NCBI GenBank assembly: GCA_037439465.1
Contig: JBBIVX010000001.1
Span: 1 to 64,000, forward strand
DNA from: Parasulfuritortus sp037439465
GTDB taxonomy: Bacteria; Pseudomonadota; Gammaproteobacteria; Burkholderiales; Thiobacillaceae
DNA: 64,000 nt
Direction: 5' to 3'
Shown here: positions 45,166 to 52,579 of the stretch, piece after piece
Numbering within the stretch: position 1 is the first letter of the stretch
Layout: each line of letters opens with the position of its first letter
Notes under the pieces: model-generated
Told to the model about the DNA's origin: nothing
The model's database searches: none
The model's input: only the letters and a program-made list of their open reading frames with translations
Position numbers and translations under genes: made by a program

Positions 45166-45520
45166 GGCCTATCAGGCCGTCGAAAAGGCCACGCTCATGG
45201 GGCGCGAACTGGAAGCCGCTGTCCTGATGCGGGCCGCCGCCATGTTGGCTGAGGTGCGGCAGGACTGGGACGGCGCCGAGCGGGAACGGCGTCTCGATGC
45301 CGCTTTGAAGAACAACCAGCGGGTATGGACGCTGTTGCAGGCCGAATTGCTGGCCGAAAATAACCCCATGCCCGCCGAACTCAGGCAAAACCTGCTGGCC
45401 TTGTCCGCTTTCATCGACAAGCGCACCTTCGAGCTCATGGCCGTCCCGGACAGCGCCAAGCTCGACATCCTCATCGCCATCAATCACAACATCGCCGGCG
45501 GCCTGCGCGGCGAGGGCTGA
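45146..45520 (+). CDS. flaF: Flagellar biosynthesis regulator FlaF
   Basis: 124 residues. NPLEAYQAVEKATLMGRELEAA at the N-terminus, RRLDAALKNNQRVWTLLQAELL in the middle, LSAFIDKRTFELMAVPDSAKLDILIAINHNIAGGL at the C-terminus (quoted in parts) match FlaF. FlaF is needed for flagellin synthesis or secretion in Alphaproteobacteria and interacts with FlbT. It starts within flbT, so the pair is coupled. Confidence 0.9.
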   Translation: MSANPLEAYQAVEKATLMGRELEAAVLMRAAAMLAEVRQDWDGAERERRLDAALKNNQRVWTLLQAELLAENNPMPAELRQNLLALSAFIDKRTFELMAVPDSAKLDILIAINHNIAGGLRGEG

Positions 45521-45588
45521 ATCCCGGCCGGGCAGGACTTCCGCTTTTCTGCAACAATCCGGCGCTGTTCGCAGCGCGGAGTGTTCGT

Positions 45589-45975
45589 ATGGAATTCACC
45601 CTGACCTGGCAGGAGGGACTGATCGCCATCATCCTGGCGACCTTGGTCTATCTTTTCGAAACCCTGGTTTTTTCCCGTCGCCGGCTCGTTGCCACGCCGC
45701 CGGCCCTGGCGGAAGAGGTGGAAGGCGAGCTGGCCCGCCTGCGCGCCGACCTCGACGTTTTACGCCAGCGTCTCGACGCCCTGAGCGGCGCGCCGGCACA
45801 GATGCCGGCGAGTGCGACCGACACGGCCGAGGCGGTGCGCTCGCCCTACGACTACGCCGTCGAATATGCCCGCACCGGCATGATCGCGCCCGAGATCGCC
45901 GCCCGCTGCGGCATATCCCGCGACGAGGCGGCTCTCATCGTCGCCATGCAGCGTGGTGGTGGCCAAGGCAACTGA
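45589..45975 (+). CDS. DUF2802 membrane-anchored protein
   Basis: 128 residues. An N-terminal membrane helix (LIAIILATLVYLFETLVF) is followed by a short coiled coil (ELARLRADLDVLRQRLDAL) and a C-terminal DUF2802 domain with YDYAVEYARTGMIAPEIAARCGISRDEAALIVAM, an HTH-like segment. DUF2802 genes are commonly found beside flagellar fli/flh genes in Gammaproteobacteria and Betaproteobacteria. The function is unknown. It is 68 nt after flaF and is followed by the sigma-28 promoter of fliK. Confidence 0.82.
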   Translation: MEFTLTWQEGLIAIILATLVYLFETLVFSRRRLVATPPALAEEVEGELARLRADLDVLRQRLDALSGAPAQMPASATDTAEAVRSPYDYAVEYARTGMIAPEIAARCGISRDEAALIVAMQRGGGQGN

Positions 45976-46007
45976 GGCCGACAATTCAGCCAGTTGGCTT
46001 TTTCACC

Positions 46008-46034
46008 TCAAGTTTGCGCCTCACCTGTCGATAA
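46008..46034 (+). promoter_or_regulatory. Sigma-28 (FliA) promoter of fliK
   Basis: TCAAGTTT (46008-46015), 11 nt, GTCGATAA (46027-46034). Each box differs from the consensus TAAAGTTT-N11-GCCGATAA at one base. A start near 46042 lies after the in-frame start at 45994, which supports the GTG at 46087 as the real fliK start. Confidence 0.72.
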
Positions 46035-46086
46035 CGGCCGTGTGACCGGCCGCCTGCCGCGTCGTTGTAGTGAGGATTGCATCGTC

Positions 46087-47226
46087 GTGGCCATAAACGC
46101 TTTGCCGCAGCTGTTGGTTGCCCTGTTCAAGCAGCAGGGCGCCGAGTCATTGCCGGCGGGCAAGGCGGTTGCCGCGCCGTTCAAACCTGGCGCGCAGTAC
46201 CAGGGCAAGGTGCTGGAGTCATTGCCCAATGGCCGTAACCTGGTGCGGTTGGGGGCGCACACCCTGGACATCGCCCTGCCGCAACAGGCCAAACCGGGTG
46301 AGGTGCTGCGGCTGACTTTTGTCAGCGCCTCGCCGCGGCCGACCTTCATCCTGGCCGCCGCCGCGCCCGCCGTCAATATCAGCCAGTCCGCGCAACAGGT
46401 GCAGGCACTCATCCGCTATGTGCCGGTGACGGCCGCCGGTCCGGCCGCGCTTACCCCCGAGGGCGCGCCGGCGAACCCATCCGCCAGCGCCTGCCCGCTC
46501 GTCGTCAACCCCGCCGTGCTGCTCACCCCGGCCCCCGGCGGCCCGGCCACGGCGGCCTTGGGACCGGCCATGGCGGCCGTGGCGACCGCCGGCGGGCCGG
46601 TGGACGGAGCCGGGGCGACCCTCGCCGCCCATACCTCTCTCGTCGCCCAGGGCGTGGTGGCCGACCAGCACATGGCATCGTGGTTGCCGGTCAGGCTGCA
46701 ACAGACGGTAAAGGAAAGCGGGCTGTTCTATGAGTCCCATCTCGGCCGCTGGGTGCAGGGCGAGATGGCGTTGGAAGCCATACAGCGCGAGCCCCAGGCG
46801 CGCCTGGCGCAAGTGCCCGCTGCCGCGGCGAAGCTACCCGAGCTGGAGCACATGCCGGAAGAAGCGGCGCGCCTGGCGAGCCGGCAACTGAACCTGCTGG
46901 AGGGCGGCCCCTTCGTCTGGATGGGGCCGGCCTGGCCTGGCCAGTTGCTGGAATGGCAAGTGCGGGAGCGGCGCGATGGCCAGGCGGCGGTGATCGAGGA
47001 TGGGCAGGCGTGGCAATCCCGCTTGCGCCTGACGTTGCCGCGTCTGGGCGAGGTGGCGGCGGACCTGGATATTGGTGCCCAGGGGTTAAGTATCCGTCTG
47101 GGCGCCGCCACGCCGGCGAGCCTGGCCGAGATGCGCGCGGCGCTGCCGGAGCTGGCCGCGTGCCTGCAGGCGGCCGAGTTGAACCTGACCCGTCTCAAAG
47201 TGGCATTGACCGATGGCGGCCACTGA
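46087..47226 (+). CDS. fliK: FliK-like flagellar hook-length control protein
   Basis: 379 residues from a GTG at 46087, preceded by TGAGGA and downstream of the sigma-28 promoter. A low-complexity Ala/Pro/Gly-rich middle (about 115-200: ALTPEGAPANPSASACPLVV, PAPGGPATAALGPAMAAV) is typical of FliK rulers. The C-terminal FliK domain ends with RLTLPRLGEVAADLDIGAQGLSIRL and MRAALPELAACLQAAELNLTRLKV. FliK measures hook length and switches FlhB from hook to filament export. The assignment rests on the C-terminal domain and the neighbours. It overlaps the flhB-like gene by 14 nt. Confidence 0.75.
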   Translation: MAINALPQLLVALFKQQGAESLPAGKAVAAPFKPGAQYQGKVLESLPNGRNLVRLGAHTLDIALPQQAKPGEVLRLTFVSASPRPTFILAAAAPAVNISQSAQQVQALIRYVPVTAAGPAALTPEGAPANPSASACPLVVNPAVLLTPAPGGPATAALGPAMAAVATAGGPVDGAGATLAAHTSLVAQGVVADQHMASWLPVRLQQTVKESGLFYESHLGRWVQGEMALEAIQREPQARLAQVPAAAAKLPELEHMPEEAARLASRQLNLLEGGPFVWMGPAWPGQLLEWQVRERRDGQAAVIEDGQAWQSRLRLTLPRLGEVAADLDIGAQGLSIRLGAATPASLAEMRAALPELAACLQAAELNLTRLKVALTDGGH

Positions 47227-47488
47227 ACAGCGGCAGAATGCGGTGGCCATGGCCTATGCCGCTGGCACGGGTGCGCCGCGGGTGGTGGCCAAGGGCAGCG
47301 GCAAGCTGGCGGAAGAGATCATCGCCCGCGCCCGTGCCGCGGGAGTGTTCGTGCACGCGTCGCCGGAGCTGGTCGCGCTCCTCATGCAGGTGGATATCGA
47401 CGAGCACATCCCGCCCGCCCTCTACGTTGCCGTGGCGGAAGTGTTGGCCTGGATTTACCGGCTGGAACAGAAACAGACCGCACCCTAG
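47213..47488 (+). CDS. FlhB C-terminal-domain homologue (small FlhB-like protein)
   Basis: 91 residues. It matches the cytoplasmic tail of FlhB: AVAMAYAAGTGAPRVVAKGSGKLAEEIIARA, GVFVHASPELVALLMQVDIDEHIPPALYVAVAEVLAWIYRL. The canonical FlhB cleavage motif NPTH is missing; the segment begins after the equivalent site. Such free FlhB-C proteins occur next to fliK in many bacteria, and may substitute for or modulate the tail of FlhB. Full-length flhB is not in this window. Confidence 0.88.
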   Translation: MAATEQRQNAVAMAYAAGTGAPRVVAKGSGKLAEEIIARARAAGVFVHASPELVALLMQVDIDEHIPPALYVAVAEVLAWIYRLEQKQTAP

Positions 47489-47566
47489 GCGGATGGCGCC
47501 CTCGCAAAACCGCAGCGAGCGGCCGTGGTGCGAAGCGCCCGGAGCGAGATGGCGTCGGCGCGCCCG

Positions 47567-50122
47567 TCAGCGTAGCGTCTCGATCAATTCCCTTTCCAGG
47601 CGCAAGCGGGCGTCTTCCCGCTCCAGGCGTTCGCCCACCAATACGAAAACGTCCTCGGCACGCTGGCCGAGAGTGGTGATACGCGCGCTCTCCACTTCGA
47701 TATCGTGCGCCGCCAGCCGGCGGGCGATGTCATAGAGCAGTCCGGGGCGGTCGCCTGCCGTGATGGACAAGAGCCAGGTCTTGCCATCCAAGCCGGCAGC
47801 AAGGCTGACCTGCGGCTCCAGAGGAAAGGCCCGGAGCTGACGCGGCAGACGACTGGCAGTGGCATCGGCCAGCGGGGCCTGGGCGGCGAGGTGGCGCGCC
47901 AGTTCGAATTCGATGTAGTTGAGTATGTCTCGATAAGGCAGACGGTTTTTTTCATCCATCACCAGAAAACTGTCGAGTACGTGCTGGTCACGAGTGGTAT
48001 GCAACCGCGCCTGCAGCACCGAATAGCGCATGTCGGCGAAGAAGCCGCAGATACGGGCGAAGAGCGCATGCTGGTCGGGGGCGTGGACAAGTACCTCGAC
48101 GCCTTCGCCGATGGGGGCCAGGCGGGCGCGCACGATGATGGTCTGGCGCCCGAGCACGGGTAGCAGCCGGCGGGTGTGCCAGGCGATTTCCTGCGCCTCA
48201 TGGCGAAGAAAGTAGACGTCATCCAATTGTTCCCACAGCCGGGACTCGGCGCCAGGCATGTAGCCGTAGAGTTGCAGGCTGGCGCGCGCCTCGCGTTTGC
48301 GAATTTCGACCGGGTCGCGCCCTGGTTCTTCGCCCTCCAGGAGGCGCCGGCCGGCCAGGTAAAGTTCGCGCAGCAGTTTGTCCTTCCAGGAATTCCAGAT
48401 GCCCGGATTGGTGCCGCGAATGTCCGCCACGGTCAGCAGATAGAGGGCGGTCAGGCGGGTGACGTTGCCGCAGCGGCGGGTGAAACCGTCGATCACCGCG
48501 GGGTCGGACAGGTCCTGTTTTTGCGCCGTGGTGGACAGGGTCAGGTGTTCGCGCACCAGCCAGGCCACGGTGTCGGTTTCTTCCCTGGTGAGTGCGTGCT
48601 CATGGCAGAAACGGCGGGCATCGGCCTCGCCCAAGCGGGAGTGATCGCCCCCGCGTCCCTTGGCGATGTCATGGAACAAAGCGGCGAGATAGATGAGATC
48701 CGGTCGCCGGCAATCGCTCATCAGGCGGTGGGCAAAGGGCAGCTCGTGGGCGTATTCAGGCATGGCCATGCGGCGCAGGTTGCGCAATACCATGAAGATG
48801 TGTTCGTCCACCGGATGAATGTGGTAGAGGTCGTGCTGCATCTGGCCGGTGATGCGGCCGAAGGCGGGCAGGTAGCGGCCGAGCAGACCCAGTCTGTGCA
48901 TCAGCCGGAAGACCAGGGTGACGCCGCGCTCCGCCTTCAGCAGGTTGAGAAAACGGGCGCGCTGCGCCGGGTCGCGGCGCAGCGCGGGCCCCACCTGGGC
49001 GCGCGCCCGCCACAGGGCGCGCAGTATCTGGGGAGCCAGGCCGCGCAGGCCGGAGGGTTGTTGCAGTATGTGGAAGGCGTCGAGGATCGCCGCTGGCCGC
49101 CGTTCGAACAGGGCCGGATCGGCGATGTCCAGATGGCCGTTCCTGGCCAGGAAATCGGCCTGATCGGGGATGGGGCCGCTGGCGATCTCGGGGTGCAGCC
49201 GTTCATGCACACTGCCGAGGATGATCTCATTGGTCAGGGAGAGTTCGCGCGCGGTCTGGAAATAACGCTGCATCAGATGTTCAGAGGCACGTCTGGCGGC
49301 ATTGGGCCGACAGCCCATGGAGGCGGCCAGACTTTCCTGGAATTCGAAAAGCAGCCGATCTTCCCGGCGCCCGGCGGCCAGATGCAGTCGGATGCGCAGG
49401 TGACAGAGGAAGGTCAGGCAGGCACTGATCCGGCGCGTCTCGGCACGATTGAGGAGGCCGGCTTTGGCCAGACCGGCGAAGTTCTCCGCCAGCCCCGCCG
49501 CCCGGCAGACCCAGACTATGGTCTGCGCATCCCGCAGCCCGCCTGGGCTCTCTTTGAGATTCGGTTCCAGCAGCAGCGCCCGGTCGGCGAAACGGCCATG
49601 TCGGTTGTGTTGTTCGAGCAACTTGGCATCGAGAAAGGCACAAGGGTCCAGATGGGCCATGTAGTCCTGCCGGTAACGCCGGTACAGGCCGGAATCGCCG
49701 GCCAGCAGACGTGATTCCAGCAGGTTGGTCTGGACGGTGACATCGGCGGCGGCCTCGGTCAGGCATTCGGACAGATTGCGCACGCTGTGCCCCACTTGCA
49801 GCCCAAGGTCCCACAGACGGCCGATCAGCGGCTCGAAACGGCTCCGTTCCGCCTCCGACAGGTCATCGTCGAGCAGGATGAGCAGGTCCACGTCGGACTG
49901 CGGGTAGAGTTCGTCCCGGCCATAGCCACCCACGGCCACCAGGGCGGTCCGGGCCGGCAGGGGCTGCGCGCGCCAGGCCTGTTGCAACAACCGGTCAGTG
50001 GCGCGCGCCAATCCGCGCAGCAGGGGCCTTGCCCGGGGCTTGAGGAGGTAAGCGTGGAGCAGACGGTCGCGTTCGGCGGCGTGTCGTTGCCGCCACAGCG
50101 CGGGGGTGCCGGCATCCGCCAA
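47567..50122 (-). CDS. glnD: [Protein-PII] uridylyltransferase / uridylyl-removing enzyme
   Basis: 851 residues. N-terminal nucleotidyltransferase GGYGRDELYPQSDVDLLILLDD, then an HD domain (LAALFHDIAKGRGGDHSRLG) and two C-terminal ACT domains (LFARICGFFADMRYSVLQARL; GLLYDIARRLAAHDIEVESAR). It modifies PII in response to glutamine. The only possible start in frame is a TTG at 50122; the map stop is at 50129-50131, and no in-frame ATG lies before the conserved part. It converges on the flhB-like gene. Confidence 0.95.
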   Translation of the reverse strand: MADAGTPALWRQRHAAERDRLLHAYLLKPRARPLLRGLARATDRLLQQAWRAQPLPARTALVAVGGYGRDELYPQSDVDLLILLDDDLSEAERSRFEPLIGRLWDLGLQVGHSVRNLSECLTEAAADVTVQTNLLESRLLAGDSGLYRRYRQDYMAHLDPCAFLDAKLLEQHNRHGRFADRALLLEPNLKESPGGLRDAQTIVWVCRAAGLAENFAGLAKAGLLNRAETRRISACLTFLCHLRIRLHLAAGRREDRLLFEFQESLAASMGCRPNAARRASEHLMQRYFQTARELSLTNEIILGSVHERLHPEIASGPIPDQADFLARNGHLDIADPALFERRPAAILDAFHILQQPSGLRGLAPQILRALWRARAQVGPALRRDPAQRARFLNLLKAERGVTLVFRLMHRLGLLGRYLPAFGRITGQMQHDLYHIHPVDEHIFMVLRNLRRMAMPEYAHELPFAHRLMSDCRRPDLIYLAALFHDIAKGRGGDHSRLGEADARRFCHEHALTREETDTVAWLVREHLTLSTTAQKQDLSDPAVIDGFTRRCGNVTRLTALYLLTVADIRGTNPGIWNSWKDKLLRELYLAGRRLLEGEEPGRDPVEIRKREARASLQLYGYMPGAESRLWEQLDDVYFLRHEAQEIAWHTRRLLPVLGRQTIIVRARLAPIGEGVEVLVHAPDQHALFARICGFFADMRYSVLQARLHTTRDQHVLDSFLVMDEKNRLPYRDILNYIEFELARHLAAQAPLADATASRLPRQLRAFPLEPQVSLAAGLDGKTWLLSITAGDRPGLLYDIARRLAAHDIEVESARITTLGQRAEDVFVLVGERLEREDARLRLERELIETLR

Positions 50123-50128
50123 GGGGAG

Positions 50129-50935
50129 TCAGGCGGCCGCGATGAAGGCCGGCGGCGGGGGCGAGCCGGCCGATACGGTCAGCACCTCATAGCCGGTTTC
50201 CGTCACCAGCACCGTGTGTTCCCACTGGGCGGAGAGGGCATGGTCCTTGGTCACTACCGTCCAGCCATCACCCAGCATGCGTATATCGCGCCGGCCGGCG
50301 TTGATCATGGGCTCGATGGTGAAGATCATGCCGGCCGCGAGAGCGGGGCCGCTGCCAGGTTTGCCATAATGCAGTACCTGCGGATCCTCGTGAAATTTGC
50401 GCCCGACACCATGGCCGCAGAACTCCCTGACGACGGAGTAGCCATGCCCCTCGGCGTACTGCTGGATGGCATGGCCGATATCGCCGAAGTGGCCGCCAGG
50501 CCGCACCTGCTGTATGCCTTTCCACATGCATTCGTAGGTGATGTCGGCAAGACGCCGGGCCTGGATGGCGATGTCGCCGACGGCGTACATGCGTGAGGTG
50601 TCTCCATGCCAGCCATCCTTGATGACGGTGATGTCGAGGTTGACGATGTCGCCGCCCCTGAGCTTCTTGTCGCCCGGCACGCCATGGCAGACCTGATGAT
50701 TGACCGAGGTGCAGATCGATTTCGGATAGGGCTGGTGGCCGGGTGGGGCGTAGTTGAGCGGCGCCGGGATGGCGCCCTGGACGTCGACCATGTAGTCGTG
50801 GCAGAGGCGGTCGAGCTCGCCGGTGGTGATGCCGGGCTGCACGAAGGGGGCGATGTAATCCAGCACCTCGGAAGCGAGGCGGCCGGCGACCCGCATCATT
50901 TTGATTTCTTCGGGTTGTTTGATGACGATGGACAT
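50129..50935 (-). CDS. map: Methionine aminopeptidase, type I
   Basis: 268 residues from the ATG at 50935 (MSIVIKQPEEIKMMRVAGRLAS). Metal ligands in LDITVIKDGWHGDTSRMY (two Asp), HGVGRKFHEDPQVLHYG (His), MIFTIEPM (Glu) and WEHTVLVTE (Glu). NHQVCHGVPGDKKL carries the conserved His. It removes the N-terminal Met from new proteins. A longer frame to 51127 has no homology. A perfect TATAAT lies just upstream, inside an inverted repeat. glnD follows after 6 nt. Confidence 0.95.
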   Translation of the reverse strand: MSIVIKQPEEIKMMRVAGRLASEVLDYIAPFVQPGITTGELDRLCHDYMVDVQGAIPAPLNYAPPGHQPYPKSICTSVNHQVCHGVPGDKKLRGGDIVNLDITVIKDGWHGDTSRMYAVGDIAIQARRLADITYECMWKGIQQVRPGGHFGDIGHAIQQYAEGHGYSVVREFCGHGVGRKFHEDPQVLHYGKPGSGPALAAGMIFTIEPMINAGRRDIRMLGDGWTVVTKDHALSAQWEHTVLVTETGYEVLTVSAGSPPPPAFIAAA

Positions 50936-50956
50936 GCGAGGTGCCTGGGATTCGAA

Positions 50957-50979
50957 CGAGGGCCGATTATAAGCCCTCG
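50957..50979 (-). promoter_or_regulatory. map promoter -10 box inside an inverted repeat
   Basis: TATAAT (complement of 50966-50971) sits in the 9-nt centre of a perfect 7-bp inverted repeat: CGAGGGC (50957-50963) and GCCCTCG (50973-50979). No good -35 was found at 17 nt. A protein binding both arms would cover the -10 box. The same repeat could also form a hairpin at the end of the acyP transcript. Confidence 0.45.
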
Positions 50980-51023
50980 CCGGCGATTCTTGGCCCGGAC
51001 GCCGACAGGCCCTGGCTGGCCGC

Positions 51024-51299
51024 TCAGGGCGAGGGCCGGCGCTCGAAGCGGCTGTAGTCGCCCTGACCATCGGCCACCTGCACCTGCTCGACCGCCGCCG
51101 CGGGTGGCCCCTGCCAGGCCCAGGCAATCAACTCGTCGACCGCCGCCGGCTCGCCCTGGGCCATGGCCTCCACGCTGCCGTCCCCGAGGTTGCGCACCCA
51201 GCCGGTAACGCCCAGGCGCTCGGCCGCCTGGCGCATGGACTCCCGGTACCAGACGCCCTGCACCCGGCCGGTTATGAGCAGGCGGCGGGTAAGCTTCAA
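51024..51299 (-). CDS. acyP: Acylphosphatase
   Basis: 91 residues. LLITGRVQGVWYRESMRQAAERLGVTGWVRNLGDGSVEAMAQG carries the family signature (here cited by GRVQGVWYR, with the catalytic Arg, and GWVRNLGDGSVEA, with the Asn). It hydrolyses acyl phosphates. The start overlaps the stop of the FKBP-methyltransferase gene (ATGA), so metG, the fusion gene and acyP form one operon. Confidence 0.93.
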   Translation of the reverse strand: MKLTRRLLITGRVQGVWYRESMRQAAERLGVTGWVRNLGDGSVEAMAQGEPAAVDELIAWAWQGPPAAAVEQVQVADGQGDYSRFERRPSP

Positions 51300-52579
51300 G
51301 CCTTACTGCCCCAAACGGCGTGGACGGGGTCAGACCAGGGCGTCTGGCTGGCGTACTTGTCGTCCTCGGGACGGAACAGGCCGGCCAGGGAAAAGCTGTT
51401 GAGGGCGGTGTAGCCGCCGGCGCGCAGGAAATATTCCAGCACCAGGCCGCTGCGTTCGAAGGGGTGGGCATCGGCCCAGACCCGCACCACCTTGGGGGGG
51501 AAGTAGCGGTTGGAGAACACCAGCGCGAAGCGTCCGCCCGGCTTGAGCACCCGCCGCACCTCGGCGAATACCGCCAGGGGGCGGGTCAGGTATTCCACCG
51601 AGACGGTACAGACCACGGCGTCGAATTCCGCGTCGGCGAAGGGCAGGCGCGGGTCGGCGTTGAGGTCGTGGACGAGGCGCTCATTCAAGCACGGGTTCGC
51701 CGCCAGCTCCGCGGCGTTCATCCCCAGTCCGGCGACCCAGCCCGGCTGCGCCAGGTCGAGATGGGACTTCCAGCTGGTCATCAGGTCCAGCAGCCGGGCG
51801 CCCTGGGGGAGCAGGCGGGCGTAAAGCTTTTCCACCTGGCGGGTGGCTGTGCGGTCGAGGTGGTCGACCAGGCGGGGCGCCTGGTAAAACTCGCCGTCGG
51901 GCTCCTCGCGGCTGCGCTCCAGGGCCTCCGGGTCGAGGAAGTCAGTGGGCTGGCCGCGCCAGCGCGCCTGCATGCCTGGCCCCTTGCCGGCGATCAGCTC
52001 CGGCACGTCCTGTGCCATGCCGCCGCGCTGGGCACCGGCCGCCCAGGCCTTGAGGAGGCGGGCGGTGACGGTGAGCGGCTGGCCGGCAAGGGGATGGTTG
52101 AGGTCGACGACCAGGTGATCGCCCGCCAGGGAACCAATCCGGAAGGGAGTGATGTCGTCCAGGGTGATGTTGCGCACGCCGGCGATCAGGCCCTTGGGAT
52201 AGAAGCGTCCTGCGCGGGGCTCGATGGGGCGGCCGTTGACCAGGCGGCGCTCGAAGCGGCGGGTTTCCACGCTCGGGCAAAGGAAGGACTCATGGCCCGG
52301 CACCAGCTGGCCGGGGGCGAAATCGAGCGAGACGCTGTGGCCGACCGGCTGGTCGACCAGGGCGTCGTGCAACTCGGGCGGAAAATAGTCGCGCCACAGG
52401 TTGAGCTGGTTGGCCACATACAGGTCGGTGTGGCGGGCATCGCCCGATTGCCAGGAGAGGGCGAACTCGATGGCGGCAAAGTCGCGCCCGGTGGTGCGCT
52501 CCAGCCGGGCGCGGCCGGCCGTGCCGCTGGCGGCGGCCTCCTCCAGGGAGTAAAACTCGTCGGCGAAGCCCTCTATCAC
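51296..52579 (-). CDS. FKBP-type prolyl isomerase fused to a SAM-dependent methyltransferase
   Basis: 427 residues. About 1-65: an extra N-terminal part. About 80-176: SlyD-like FKBP features (VGHSVSLDFAPGQLVPG, FYPKGLIAG, FRIGSLAGDHLVVDLNHPLAGQPLTV). About 240-380: a class I methyltransferase of the Methyltransf_11 type (GARLLDLMTSWKSHL, GLGMNAAELAANP, HDLNADPRLPFADAEFDAVV, RRVLKPGGRFALVFSNRYFP). The DLNHPLAG motif is the SlyD core. SlyD-type His-rich metal tails are absent. The fusion could fold and modify one substrate. The gene lies between metG and acyP with 4-nt overlaps on both sides. Confidence 0.82.
   Translation of the reverse strand: MIEGFADEFYSLEEAAASGTAGRARLERTTGRDFAAIEFALSWQSGDARHTDLYVANQLNLWRDYFPPELHDALVDQPVGHSVSLDFAPGQLVPGHESFLCPSVETRRFERRLVNGRPIEPRAGRFYPKGLIAGVRNITLDDITPFRIGSLAGDHLVVDLNHPLAGQPLTVTARLLKAWAAGAQRGGMAQDVPELIAGKGPGMQARWRGQPTDFLDPEALERSREEPDGEFYQAPRLVDHLDRTATRQVEKLYARLLPQGARLLDLMTSWKSHLDLAQPGWVAGLGMNAAELAANPCLNERLVHDLNADPRLPFADAEFDAVVCTVSVEYLTRPLAVFAEVRRVLKPGGRFALVFSNRYFPPKVVRVWADAHPFERSGLVLEYFLRAGGYTALNSFSLAGLFRPEDDKYASQTPWSDPVHAVWGSKA

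Noticed and set aside
45994..46086. N-terminal extension of fliK from the start at 45994
   Set aside because: It contains the sigma-28 promoter and lies before the predicted transcript start; the GTG at 46087 has a proper RBS.
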